Assembly (NCBI GenBank): GCA_002394025.1
Contig: DGSV01000118.1
Coordinates: 1 to 23,021, forward strand
Reading direction: 5' to 3'
DNA length: 23,021 nucleotides
Origin: Bacteroidales bacterium UBA4353
GTDB taxonomy: Bacteria; Bacteroidota; Bacteroidia; Bacteroidales; Paludibacteraceae
Position 1 is the first letter of the stretch; each line of letters begins with the position of its first letter. Below, piece by piece: positions 15,319-23,021 of the stretch. The position numbers were made by a program, and so were the translations under genes. A model generated the notes under the pieces. That model made no database searches. It was not told where the DNA came from and saw nothing but the letters and a program-made list of their open reading frames with translations.

Positions 15319-16607
15319 ACCCCAAGGCAATAAATTCTCAAATACTTGGTATCGCGTTGCCCGCCATAGCCACAAACATCACCGTTCCTCTATTGGGTTT
15401 GTGCGACACCGCCATTGTCGGTCACCTTGGTAGTGAGGCTTACATAGGTGCCATAGCCGTAGGCACCATGGTGTTCAATATTATGTATTGGTTGTTAGGT
15501 GTGATAAGGATGACCACTTCTGCTCTTACGGCGCAGAGTTATGGTGCATCCGACGAGCCCTCAATGACAGCCATTCTTCAGCGGTCGCTGACAGCGGCTG
15601 TTATTCTTTCAGTACTGATTATCATCATCCAGACGCCTTTTTTGCGTCTCAGCCTTGCCATTATGTCTCCTTCCGAAACCGTTCGGGCTCATGCTACAAC
15701 ATACTTCAGAATATGCGTCTATGCCGCACCTGCCGTATTGGCGCAGTATGCCTTGTGCGGTGCCATGCTTGGCAGACAAAATGCAAGTTATGCACTCTAT
15801 GTGGCGCTCATACAGCATGTGTCAAATATCGCTATCAGCCTATTGCTGGTGTTTGTGTTTGACATGAAGATTGAGGGTGTGGCTTTGGGAACCTTGATAG
15901 CGCAGTATATAGGTCTTGCCGCGGCTGTGTGGCTGGCTAAGGATATATTATCACTACGGGATATCAGACGCAACCTGAATGATACCGGGCAGTGGAGCAA
16001 GATGACGGGAATCAATATCGACCTGTTTTTGCGAACTATATGTATGGTTGCCGTTACGCTGTTCTTCACCTCCGCAGGTGCGCGACAGTCTGACACGATT
16101 CTCGCGCTGAACTCAATACTGATGCAGTTCTTTATGTTTTTCTCCTATTTCACCGATGGTTTCGCGTTTGCCGGAGAGGCACTATGTGGAAAGTTTTGGG
16201 GAGCTCAAGATACTGCAGCGCTCAATAGGACCATAGTTATGCTAATCTTCTGGGGGCTACTCATAGCTCTCATTTTTACCGCTATCTATTACTTGGCAGG
16301 TGAGTTGATAATAGGCTTGCTGACAAATCAGAGTGGAATCATCGTTGCTGCCGGACCTTATTTGAAATATATCGTTATTGTGCCTCTCGTAAGCTTCGCG
16401 GCTTTTTTGTGGGATGGTATTATGGTGGGACTGACCATGACCCGGCAGTTACTGGTCACCACAATAGTGGCTATGTTGGCTTTCGTAGTTGTCTATTACC
16501 TGAAACCCAGCGCTGATGTCAATACCACACTATGGCTCGCATTTTTGGCGTATCTTGCCGCAAGGGGTGTTATACAGACAGCAATCTACGTTTTTCAACG
16601 ACGCTGA
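15312..16607 (+). CDS. MATE family efflux transporter (DinF-like)
   Basis: A 431-residue inner-membrane antiporter of the multidrug and toxic compound extrusion family, driven by H+ or Na+. It has about 12 hydrophobic segments in two similar halves. The N-terminal signature region NSQILGIALPAIATNITVP with CDTAIVGHLGSEAYIGA matches the DinF/MATE pattern, and the second half begins near SKMTGINIDLFLRTI (about 229-243) with AFAGEALCGKFWGA later. The substrate cannot be told. The start at 15312 lies 48 bases from a divergent glycosyltransferase; its last 38 bases overlap the end of the convergent phosphopantetheinyl transferase gene, so there is no room for a separate terminator. Confidence 0.93.
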   Translation: MQNPKAINSQILGIALPAIATNITVPLLGLCDTAIVGHLGSEAYIGAIAVGTMVFNIMYWLLGVIRMTTSALTAQSYGASDEPSMTAILQRSLTAAVILSVLIIIIQTPFLRLSLAIMSPSETVRAHATTYFRICVYAAPAVLAQYALCGAMLGRQNASYALYVALIQHVSNIAISLLLVFVFDMKIEGVALGTLIAQYIGLAAAVWLAKDILSLRDIRRNLNDTGQWSKMTGINIDLFLRTICMVAVTLFFTSAGARQSDTILALNSILMQFFMFFSYFTDGFAFAGEALCGKFWGAQDTAALNRTIVMLIFWGLLIALIFTAIYYLAGELIIGLLTNQSGIIVAAGPYLKYIVIVPLVSFAAFLWDGIMVGLTMTRQLLVTTIVAMLAFVVVYYLKPSADVNTTLWLAFLAYLAARGVIQTAIYVFQRR

Positions 16608-17208
16608 TAGCATACCGCTCGTTGTGCGAACAGAAAACAGGGTAGGTGTCGTTGAGTGCTGTTACTGCCGAAAAATGCGGTGAAATCGTGATTTTTGACT
16701 GAAAATTATATACCGGATCACCGAAAATTTTGAATACCGACTCTTTCACGGTCCATGCTATATGGGCTCGGGTGAGTCGTTCGTCATCGTTGATGAGCCA
16801 AGCCAATTCCTCTGCTGACAGAAAACGTTCGCGCACGCGGCGAATCTTATTGCCGAAGACTTCAAGGTCCATTCCAAGTTCATAATGAGGGTTGACAGCC
16901 AGTGCCAGGATACCATGCGAGTGACTTATGGAAATATGCGGTAGTGGTGAATAATCATTAGCCAACTTATGTTTGAGAAAAGGGCGCCCGTTGTGGTATT
17001 CAAGGCGAACGTCATCGCCCAGGGTCTGTCGTAGCAAGATTCTGATACCCGCTATCTCGCGCTGGCGCCCAACGGATTTATAGTTACTGAGGTCCACGTC
17101 ATAAGGCAGTTGCCCCAACAAGGACTCCGGCGTGTCAGCATCAGTGAGACTGACGACATATACCGTAGAACTCAGAGCGTGATATGTCACAAGCTCACTC
17201 TTTTCCAT
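16570..17208 (-). CDS. Sfp-type 4'-phosphopantetheinyl transferase
   Basis: A 212-residue enzyme that moves the phosphopantetheine arm of CoA onto a serine of a carrier protein. Numbering is from the ATG at 17208. Seen: GRPFL (74-78), HISISHSHG (91-99), the Mg-binding GMDLE (112-116) and WTVKESVFK (152-160), the three standard motifs of the superfamily. The chosen ATG overlaps the stop of the preceding gene as TAATG; an ATG six codons earlier (17226) is possible but would overlap it by 19 bases. It is the last gene of the clpX-GT4-GT2 run. Its carrier protein partner is not in the window. The size and His-Ser-His motif fit the Sfp/EntD group more than the short AcpS group, so it could serve secondary lipids, pigments or ordinary ACP. 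Confidence 0.9.
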   Translation of the reverse strand: MEKSELVTYHALSSTVYVVSLTDADTPESLLGQLPYDVDLSNYKSVGRQREIAGIRILLRQTLGDDVRLEYHNGRPFLKHKLANDYSPLPHISISHSHGILALAVNPHYELGMDLEVFGNKIRRVRERFLSAEELAWLINDDERLTRAHIAWTVKESVFKIFGDPVYNFQSKITISPHFSAVTALNDTYPVFCSHNERYAISVVEKRRLLSV

Positions 17209-17870
17209 TATTTTTTCCCTAACCAATCAGCCCATTTATTGAGGTCTTGCATTCGATTTTTTCGGTGAATGATGCATAGTGCCGTATCGGCCGGCAAATA
17301 TGTGTAACGTTCATATCCGCGTATTTTTTCGTGCAAGGGACGTTGCCATGCTATGCCATCACTTCTGCGATAGAGGCGACCCTGATAGTCTGGCCAGCTG
17401 GTTTGAGTGCTTACACTGCCGTCAGCATTGTCAAAGATGTTGTTGCGGGCGATTTTGAAGAGGTCAATATCGCTGTTAGCGGCTATGATGTCAGGCAGAT
17501 TATTAATGAGATTTTCCGTTGGCAGTTCATCGGCGTCAAGCTGAAAAATATAGTCTTTATGGCAAAGGCTATTGAGATGATTTTTCGCTGTTGCAAAGTC
17601 CATATTGACTGCTATCCTGCCCGTGGTGGTGATGTGTGCGCTGTGGCTTTCAATCACGTTGAGTACTTCAGGCGTGGCTTTGTCGGCATCGGTCTGAACA
17701 ACTATTTCGTCGTTGGCGCGCAAATGCTGTTCGATGAATTTCAGTAGCTCATCAAGTTGCAGCGCTTCGTCGCATGCCATCACGGCATAACTGATGCCCG
17801 CCGAACTTGTCAGGTCAGTAGGTTGCCGGTATATGCGTCGGCGAATGCCTAAAAGCGAGAGAATGTTCAT
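17208..17870 (-). CDS. Small GT2-like glycosyltransferase
   Basis: A 220-residue protein with a GT-A like core: SYAVMACDEALQLDELLKFI (27-46) as the first strand and helix, EIVVQTDAD (55-63), FATAKNHLNSLCHKDYIFQL followed by DADE as the DxD-type motif, then QGRLYRRSDGIAWQRPLHEKI, a segment common in this type of transferase for acceptor or donor contact. It is short for GT2 enzymes because it stops soon after the catalytic core. Its ATG overlaps the stop of the GT4 gene (4 bases) and its stop overlaps the start of the phosphopantetheinyl transferase (1 base), so all three are probably translated together. Donor and acceptor are unknown. Confidence 0.82.
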   Translation of the reverse strand: MNILSLLGIRRRIYRQPTDLTSSAGISYAVMACDEALQLDELLKFIEQHLRANDEIVVQTDADKATPEVLNVIESHSAHITTTGRIAVNMDFATAKNHLNSLCHKDYIFQLDADELPTENLINNLPDIIAANSDIDLFKIARNNIFDNADGSVSTQTSWPDYQGRLYRRSDGIAWQRPLHEKIRGYERYTYLPADTALCIIHRKNRMQDLNKWADWLGKK

Positions 17871-18988
17871 AGTGATTCGATTTTTTGGTATGTAGCCATT
17901 AGGTTATGCGCTACTATGTCGTCGGTAAAGCGCATGGTGTTTTCATGTCCTTTGCATATCAAGTCATTACGTAAACCGTCGTCCGTGAGAATTTTTTTGA
18001 TGGCTTGCGCCATATCTGCCGCATCATCAGGATTGATGAATAGTGCGCCTTGTCCTGCGGTTTCCGGAAAACATCCGCCACGGCTTGTTATTACCGGTAC
18101 CGAGCAGCATTGCGCCTCGATGACAGGTATTCCGAAACCTTCAAAACGCGAAGGAAACAGGAAAACTTCAGCACCATGATAAAATGCCGGCAAGTCTTGA
18201 AAATCAACGTTATGCCTCAGTAGTAGCTTGTCGCCTATGCCGAGTTTGTTGGCAAGCGCCAGCATTTTCGTAGCGTATGCCGACTCGCCACCAATAACTA
18301 ACAGTGGCAGACAGTGAGCACCAAGCATACTCATGGCATGAAGAATAAGTTGCAGATTTTTGTTGGGTTCTATGGCTCCCACTTGGAGCATATAACGCTC
18401 GGGTAATGCGTATTTAATTTTTATGGTTTTGTGCTGCTCCTCAGTCACAGGCATGCGAAACTGATTGTTGCACCCCTGATAGACGACAAATATCTTTTCC
18501 TTATCTGCGCCGAAAAACTCTATGGCATCGCGTTTGCTCTGTTCCGTGATGGCTATTATGCAATCCGCGACATCCAGCGCATATTTGTTTTTGAGTTCAA
18601 AAGTCTTGCGGTATGCCGTACTGTAATTTTCAGGATAGCGCATGAACAGCGCGTCATGAAATGTCACCGCGGTGCGTATTTTTGTGCGGTGTATGCCATA
18701 AGGTAGTTCTTGACTTAGTCCGTGATAGATAGTTGTTTGTGCCCGTTCCAGTTGTTTGAGCATGCCTCCCATGCTTCGCCATAGGCCCTTGGCATAGCGC
18801 CATAAGCCCTGCGGTTCGATAACCTGCGCATTGGCTGGTATCCGCATCAGTTTGTCGGCAGGCACCCCGGCAAGCACCTGCCTCACGTTAGGATAGTAGG
18901 TACTCATCAGGCGTATCACGTCACGGCTGTAGTTGCCTAATCCGCGACGGTTATGAAAAGCGCGCTTGGCGTCAAAAGCTATAATCAT
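17867..18988 (-). CDS. GT4 family glycosyltransferase
   Basis: A 373-residue GT-B fold glycosyltransferase. The N-terminal domain has the glycine-rich acceptor turn GLGNYSRD (16-23) and the later TFHDALFMRYPE. The C-terminal nucleotide-sugar domain begins near YMLQVGAIEPNKNLQLIL and contains the family E-x7-E motif in FPSRFEGFGIPVIEAQ. It resembles the mannosyl/glucosyl transferases of exopolysaccharide and LPS pathways. It starts only 13 bases after the clpX stop, with no terminator between, so it is probably on the clpX transcript. Specificity is not predictable here. Confidence 0.92.
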   Translation of the reverse strand: MIIAFDAKRAFHNRRGLGNYSRDVIRLMSTYYPNVRQVLAGVPADKLMRIPANAQVIEPQGLWRYAKGLWRSMGGMLKQLERAQTTIYHGLSQELPYGIHRTKIRTAVTFHDALFMRYPENYSTAYRKTFELKNKYALDVADCIIAITEQSKRDAIEFFGADKEKIFVVYQGCNNQFRMPVTEEQHKTIKIKYALPERYMLQVGAIEPNKNLQLILHAMSMLGAHCLPLLVIGGESAYATKMLALANKLGIGDKLLLRHNVDFQDLPAFYHGAEVFLFPSRFEGFGIPVIEAQCCSVPVITSRGGCFPETAGQGALFINPDDAADMAQAIKKILTDDGLRNDLICKGHENTMRFTDDIVAHNLMATYQKIESL

Positions 18989-19001
18989 GGCTTAGCTATT
19001 A

Positions 19002-20255
19002 TTATTCCGCTGAAAGGCGTGTGGCGGCGTCTGCGCCAAGGTGGCTTTCGGCATAGTCCCTGTCAACGACAAATGCCTTGGTACCGCTACCCGGGGTGGT
19101 GTACATCAGGTCCATCATAATGGTTTCCATGATAGCCCTCAATCCGCGTGCTCCGAGTTTGAACTCTATTGATTTGTCAACCACGAATTCCAGCGCTTCC
19201 TTGGTGAAACTGATGGCGCAGCCATACATTGCGAAAAGTTTCTCATACTGCTTGACGAGCGCGTTCTTGGGTTCTGTAAGGATGTTGAGCAACGCTTCGC
19301 GGTCAAGGGGTTCGAGATATGTCAGGATCGGCAGTCGTCCCACGATTTCCGGTATCAGACCATATGCCTTAAGGTCCTGTGGGGCTATGTATTGGAGCAT
19401 ATTATCACGGTCCAGCTTATCACGTTTCAGTCCTGCCGTATATCCCACCGAGCGGGTGTTGAGGCGTGAGGCGATACGCTGCTCTATGCCGTCAAAGGCT
19501 CCCGCGCAGATGAACAGGATATTACGCGTGTTGACCTGTATGTATTTCTGGTCGGGATGTTTTCTGCCCCCTTGTGGCGGTACGTTGACGATAGTGCCCT
19601 CAAGGAGTTTGAGTAATGCCTGTTGCACACCCTCGCCACTCACGTCACGAGTGATACTCGGGTTGTCGGACTTGCGGGCAATCTTGTCTATCTCGTCAAT
19701 GAATACTATGCCGCGTTCCGCCTTCTTGACGTCATAATCAACCTCTTGCAGCAGACGCGTGAGGATGCTTTCCACGTCTTCACCTACATAACCTGCTTCG
19801 GTAAGCACCGTGGCGTCAACAATAGTAAAGGGCACCTGCATGGTCTTGGCTATGGTGCGAGCCAAAAGCGTTTTGCCGGTACCGGTACGACCAACAAGAA
19901 TGATGTTCGACTTATCAATCTCGACATCGTCATTGTTCTGATTGATGCGCTGATAGTGATTGAAAACGGCTACTGACAGATAGCGTTTGGCGCTCTCCTG
20001 ACCTATCACGTAGTCATCGAGGCGAGCCTTGATGTCTGCCGGACTCTTGATGTCTTTGCCGATATTCATTGGTTCGTCCTTTGTTGGAGCATCGGCATGA
20101 TTGTCGCTTATGCCATATTCGGCGAGCATGTTATTAAGGCTGCTTATGCAGTTGTCGCAGATGAACACATTGTTCATCATGGGACTGCGGAAAATCAGTC
20201 GCGAACTATCCTGCGGCGTGCCGCAAAACGAACATATAACTTTCTTCTTTTCCAT
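19002..20255 (-). CDS. clpX: ATP-dependent Clp protease ATP-binding subunit ClpX
   Basis: A 417-residue AAA+ unfoldase that recognises tagged proteins and feeds them to ClpP. Seen: the N-terminal zinc domain CSFC...CDNC (residues about 9-12 and 34-37), Walker A GRTGTGKT, the pore loop GYVGEDVE, Walker B IVFIDEID, the second pore loop with GGRKHPDQK, and a VGY loop (RSVGYTAG) in the place of the ClpP-docking IGF. The sensor and C-terminal small domain follow (GARGLRAIMETIMMD). Walker A has R where E. coli has P (GPTGSGKT); other Bacteroidetes also vary here, so it is not taken as damage. clpP lies upstream but is separated by an intrinsic terminator; two glycosyltransferase genes follow closely. 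Confidence 0.98.
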   Translation of the reverse strand: MEKKKVICSFCGTPQDSSRLIFRSPMMNNVFICDNCISSLNNMLAEYGISDNHADAPTKDEPMNIGKDIKSPADIKARLDDYVIGQESAKRYLSVAVFNHYQRINQNNDDVEIDKSNIILVGRTGTGKTLLARTIAKTMQVPFTIVDATVLTEAGYVGEDVESILTRLLQEVDYDVKKAERGIVFIDEIDKIARKSDNPSITRDVSGEGVQQALLKLLEGTIVNVPPQGGRKHPDQKYIQVNTRNILFICAGAFDGIEQRIASRLNTRSVGYTAGLKRDKLDRDNMLQYIAPQDLKAYGLIPEIVGRLPILTYLEPLDREALLNILTEPKNALVKQYEKLFAMYGCAISFTKEALEFVVDKSIEFKLGARGLRAIMETIMMDLMYTTPGSGTKAFVVDRDYAESHLGADAATRLSAE

Positions 20256-20278
20256 GTGTTAACCTAAATCGGTGTTAG

Positions 20279-20321
20279 TAAAAAACTTTGGACACGGGCG
20301 CTATGGTTTCCATGTCCAAAG
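20279..20321 (-). terminator. Intrinsic terminator between clpP and clpX
   Basis: On the minus strand CTTTGGACATGG (20321-20310) pairs over 12 bp with CCGTGTCCAAAG (20297-20286), with one U-G, around a 12-base loop, followed by TTTTTT (20285-20280). It begins 36 bases after the clpP stop and ends 24 bases before the clpX ATG. No TAnnTTTG element is visible between it and clpX, so clpX would depend on read-through or an unseen promoter. Confidence 0.8.
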
Positions 20322-20356
20322 AATGTCATGTGTCAGAGTTCTGTGGTAGTGCTCTG

Positions 20357-21028
<672 letters not shown>

Positions 21029-21059
21029 AAGTCAGGTGGGGCTAAATGGTTCTTGAAGA

Positions 21060-22415
21060 TTATTCCTGTGTCTGCTCTTTTGTCTCAAAGAGTTTGTTGA
21101 AGTCAGCGAGCGAGATGGGAGTCGGTTTCAGCTTAACATCCTGTTTGAGAGCGTCGAAAATCTTGATGTCTTTGGCTCTCGTCTGGAAGCGTTCGCGGTC
21201 TTCTTTGCGTTCCATGCTCTTTTGCGCGAATTCCTCAACGAGTTTGTCGTCGGCGTTGGCAAGACCATAGTTGCGAAGTTGCATGCGTATGAAATCTTTG
21301 GCTTGAACCATCACGTCTTCTTCGGTGACGCGCAGTTCGTGCTTGTCGGCTATGATGTTCTCAACGACTTGCCAACGAAGCATATTGAGGATTTCCGGCA
21401 TTTCTTTGTCGAGTTTCTCGTCCGTCATGTCCTCATTCTTTTCTTTGAGCAGACGGCGTATAAATGCTTCAGGCATCGCAACGTCCTTGATTTGCGCCAT
21501 GATTGCTTCGCGGGCATCAATCTCGAAGCGGTATGCTTCATCGGCCGCCAGCTGTTTTTTCATGTCCTCGGCTATGCGAGCGCGGAATGCCGCCTCATCG
21601 GCTATCACGTCAGGACCGTAGATTTTATCGAAAAGTTCCTTGCCAACTTCAGCCGCGGCATAGCGTGAGATTTCCGTTACCGTGAATGTGAAATCGTGGT
21701 CGTTATCCTTGATATCCTCTTCGCTCTTACCAAGGAACGATGCTATCTCAGCTTCGTTTTGCATGGCCTTCTTGGGATTGAAGGTTATCACGTCATCCTT
21801 CTTGGCGCCGATGAACAGTTTGCGCTGCTCTTCGTCCTTGATGTGATTAACGGATATTACCGCATGCTCGTTGACGATGGCGTTTTCTCCGACCACTTCC
21901 GCCACCACGCCGCGCACTACATCATCCTCGGCGGCGGCTTCGGGAGTGCTGTAGTTGCCGTAGTTTTGGCACAGGCGGGCAACCTCCTCGTCAATCATGC
22001 TGTCGTTGACTTCAATGTCATACATCGGTATCTCAACGTCGTAGTTGAGTTCAATGGCAGGGTTAAGGGCTATGTCAAACAGCAGGTCGAAGTCCTTGTC
22101 ATGTTCGAAGTCTATCTTGGGCTGGTCATCACTCTCGTTGGCAAGAGGTTCACCGAGGATATCCAACTTCTCATTAGTGATATAGTCGTACAAAGCGTCG
22201 GATATCAGTTTGTTGACAACTTGGGCTTTAATGGATGTTCCATAGAGTTTTTCCACAAGACCCTTGGGTACCATGCCTTTGCGGAAACCGGGCATTTCTA
22301 TCTTGCCGCGGGTATGGCGCAGTTCTTTGTCATACTGGTCGGCATAGTCTGCCGCTTCGATGTGAACTGTCAGGACGGCATTGAGTTGATCAAGATCTTT
22401 TCGTGTTACGTTCAT
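21060..22415 (-). CDS. tig: Trigger factor (ribosome-associated chaperone)
   Basis: A 451-residue chaperone that binds the ribosome exit tunnel and shields nascent chains. The N-terminal ribosome-binding domain has the family motif in IEMPGFRKGMVP (39-50). The middle domain (about 155-245), the FKBP-like part in other bacteria, is only loosely recognisable, as usual in Bacteroidetes. The C-terminal helical arms (about 260-430) are rich in charged residues (MEEKNEDMTDEKLDKE-like). It is the first gene of the tig-clpP unit, with clpP 31 bases downstream. Its leader is about 125-130 bases from the predicted start site and contains a direct repeat (see separate entry). Confidence 0.94.
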   Translation of the reverse strand: MNVTRKDLDQLNAVLTVHIEAADYADQYDKELRHTRGKIEMPGFRKGMVPKGLVEKLYGTSIKAQVVNKLISDALYDYITNEKLDILGEPLANESDDQPKIDFEHDKDFDLLFDIALNPAIELNYDVEIPMYDIEVNDSMIDEEVARLCQNYGNYSTPEAAAEDDVVRGVVAEVVGENAIVNEHAVISVNHIKDEEQRKLFIGAKKDDVITFNPKKAMQNEAEIASFLGKSEEDIKDNDHDFTFTVTEISRYAAAEVGKELFDKIYGPDVIADEAAFRARIAEDMKKQLAADEAYRFEIDAREAIMAQIKDVAMPEAFIRRLLKEKNEDMTDEKLDKEMPEILNMLRWQVVENIIADKHELRVTEEDVMVQAKDFIRMQLRNYGLANADDKLVEEFAQKSMERKEDRERFQTRAKDIKIFDALKQDVKLKPTPISLADFNKLFETKEQTQE

Positions 22416-22513
22416 ATTACTTAAGTGTTTTTTGATTATCTTTTTAATTATTTATATAAACTTTCGTGATATGGGTTAAATCAGCGAAACAGGTTATTAA
22501 TGATAATAATGTA

Positions 22514-22537
22514 TTGCGCAAGATGTCCTATTGCGCA
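22514..22537 (-). repeat. Direct repeat TTGCGCA in the tig leader
   Basis: TATTGCGCA occurs at 22512-22520 and again at 22529-22537, a spacing of 17 bases. The first copy contains the palindrome TTGCGCAA (22514-22521). Both lie just downstream of the predicted -7 element on the transcribed strand, near +1 and +20 of the tig message, and could form an operator or RNA-level site. No regulator is identified. Confidence 0.45.
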
Positions 22538-22546
22538 TAGAGTGTG

Positions 22547-22554
22547 CAAAGTTA
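22547..22554 (-). promoter_or_regulatory. -7 element of the tig-clpP promoter
   Basis: TAACTTTG on the minus strand, a full TAnnTTTG match, 131 bases before the tig ATG, identical to the elements before the tRNA-Arg and the secreted repeat protein. A TTTG lies 26 bases upstream, too far to be a sure -33 element. Confidence 0.5.
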
Positions 22555-22649
22555 CGAAAAAAAAAGCAATTAGCGAAATTCCAAATTGCAGTTTCAAAAA
22601 ATATCGGAAAAGTGTAATTTTTACTTCAAAAACAACTTGGGAACTATAA

Positions 22650-22657
22650 TATCTTTG
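22650..22657 (+). promoter_or_regulatory. Orphan plus-strand -7-like element
   Basis: TATCTTTG on the plus strand matches TAnnTTTG, but no -33 element at normal spacing and no plus-strand gene follow. It precedes the palindromic repeat region and could start a short untranslated RNA, or be chance in AT-rich sequence. Confidence 0.25.
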
Positions 22658-22675
22658 CCTTATTAACTTAATTTT

Positions 22676-22697
22676 CGGACGTGACACGCCACGTCCG
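22676..22697. repeat. Perfect hairpin at the edge of the palindromic region
   Basis: CGGACGTG (22676-22683) and CACGTCCG (22690-22697) form an 8-bp perfect stem with the 6-base loop ACACGC. Confidence 0.6.
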
Positions 22698-22722
22698 CCT
22701 TCCCAAATGGGTTGCGATGTAC

Positions 22723-22879
22723 GGACACGCTGCTGCGTCAAAAACTCCTCCCCATGATAAGGGGAGGTGGTGCGTAGCACCGGAGGGGTAGAAAACGCAG
22801 CGGTCCTGTGTCTTGGCTCTAATAAATAGTAAATAGTAAATTGTCAAATAGTAAATGGTGTTCACGCTGCAGCGTGTCC
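22723..22879. repeat. Small palindromic (MITE/REP-like) element with 11-bp inverted ends
   Basis: GGACACGCTGC (22723-22733) recurs as its exact reverse complement GCAGCGTGTCC (22869-22879), framing 157 bp. Inside are CCTCCCC/GGGGAGG (22747-22753 / 22761-22767) and GGTGC/GCACC (22768-22772 / 22776-22780), two adjoining hairpins of a GC-rich type common as interspersed repeats in Bacteroidetes genomes. The right end is itself palindromic, CACGCTGCAGCGTG (22863-22876). No transposase, no coding capacity. Short reading frames across it are not credible. Mobility is inference. Confidence 0.55.
22824..22859. repeat. AAATAGT heptamer repeats
   Basis: Five head-to-tail copies of AAATAGT or one-base variants: 22824-22830, 22831-22837, 22838-22844 (AAATTGT), one extra C, 22846-22852 and 22853-22859 (AAATGGT). 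They lie inside the palindromic element just before its right end. Confidence 0.6.
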
Positions 22880-22920
22880 CGTTACCGAAAAAAATCGTAA
22901 TGCATATCGTGAATTGTCAG

Positions 22921-22959
22921 TAAAAAAATCGGTGCCTAAAAACTCTTTAAGCACCGATT
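22921..22959 (-). terminator. Intrinsic terminator of a minus-strand gene beyond the window
   Basis: On the minus strand AATCGGTGC (22959-22951) pairs perfectly with GCACCGATT (22935-22927) around a 15-base loop and is followed by a T-run (22928-22922). It lies about 30 bases after the partial minus-strand frame at the window's end. Confidence 0.75.
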
Positions 22960-22989
22960 AAACACTATTATAAACTCTATTGAACGCTG

Positions 22990-23021
22990 TTACTTAATTC
23001 GTTTTCCTGCTGCGTCGTATT
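22990..23021 (-). CDS. C-terminal end of an unidentified gene (partial)
   Basis: In one minus-strand frame the last bases read YDAAGKRIK then TAA (stop at 22992-22990). This is a natural-looking protein C-terminus, and the properly placed terminator 30 bases downstream supports a gene ending here. Too little is present to name it; the other two frames stop as well, so the frame choice is inference. Confidence 0.4.
   Translation of the reverse strand, partial: YDAAGKRIK

Noticed and set aside
19078..19737. A 219-codon plus-strand frame opposite clpX
   Set aside because: ClpX is complete with all motifs; the opposite product is low-complexity and Ser/Arg-rich with no start signal.
21696..22424. 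A 242-codon open frame on the plus strand opposite tig
   Set aside because: It is the mirror of a well-conserved trigger factor gene, its product resembles no known family, and it has no promoter element.
22824..22859. AAATAGT array considered as a CRISPR
   Set aside because: The units are seven bases with no spacers and there are no cas genes in the window.
22481..22865. Short minus-strand open frames of 65 and 99 codons upstream of tig
   Set aside because: They cross the palindromic element and the tig promoter; their products follow the repeat sequence and look non-coding.

Overview
The window looks like a chromosomal segment of a Bacteroidales bacterium, probably in or near the Muribaculaceae/Porphyromonadaceae side of the order. 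Three things point there: (1) promoter-like sites of the Bacteroidetes type (TAnnTTTG with an upstream TTG/TTTG about 18-20 bases away) in front of many genes, with A-rich leaders in place of strong Shine-Dalgarno sites; (2) a Bacteroidetes gene set (type IX-secretion-like C-terminal domain, a ComEC with no visible beta-lactamase domain, a TPR/OmpA-like lipoprotein); (3) the tig-clpP-clpX order. The family-level placement is inference. No phage, IS transposase, CRISPR array or rRNA is visible.

Left part (1-8.2 kb): a PfkB-family sugar/nucleoside kinase on + with a clear terminator, then a tRNA-Arg(CCU) on -. A tightly packed minus-strand cluster follows, read right to left: radical SAM/SPASM protein, ComEC DNA-uptake channel, a large secreted protein with five exact 51-residue Cys repeats and a T9SS-type C-terminus, and an outer-membrane beta-barrel-like protein. 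The first three are joined by ATGA and TGATG stop/start overlaps.

Middle (8.2-14.1 kb): a divergent promoter pair with interleaved elements starts a plus-strand lipoprotein combining an OmpA-like segment with TPRs. Next come cysS (+), a convergent RhlE-type DEAD-box helicase (-), and a plus-strand Lrp/AsnC regulator with gcvH directly behind it.

Right part (14.1-22.4 kb): a family-2 glycosyltransferase (-) divergent from a MATE exporter (+). The MATE gene converges on and overlaps the end of a long minus-strand run: tig, clpP, [intrinsic terminator], clpX, GT4 glycosyltransferase, GT2-like glycosyltransferase, Sfp-type phosphopantetheinyl transferase. The last four are nearly contiguous, so envelope/secondary-metabolism genes appear to share transcripts with the ClpX unfoldase.

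Right edge (22.4-23.0 kb): no complete gene. It holds the tig leader with a direct repeat, a cluster of perfect palindromes and 11-bp inverted repeats resembling a small non-autonomous interspersed element, AAATAGT heptamers, and the terminator plus last codons of a minus-strand gene that continues outside.

Most of this is ordinary core genome. The items that deserve a second look are the radical SAM-ComEC-repeat protein-barrel cluster, the terminator between clpP and clpX, the genes after clpX, and the palindromic element at the right edge.
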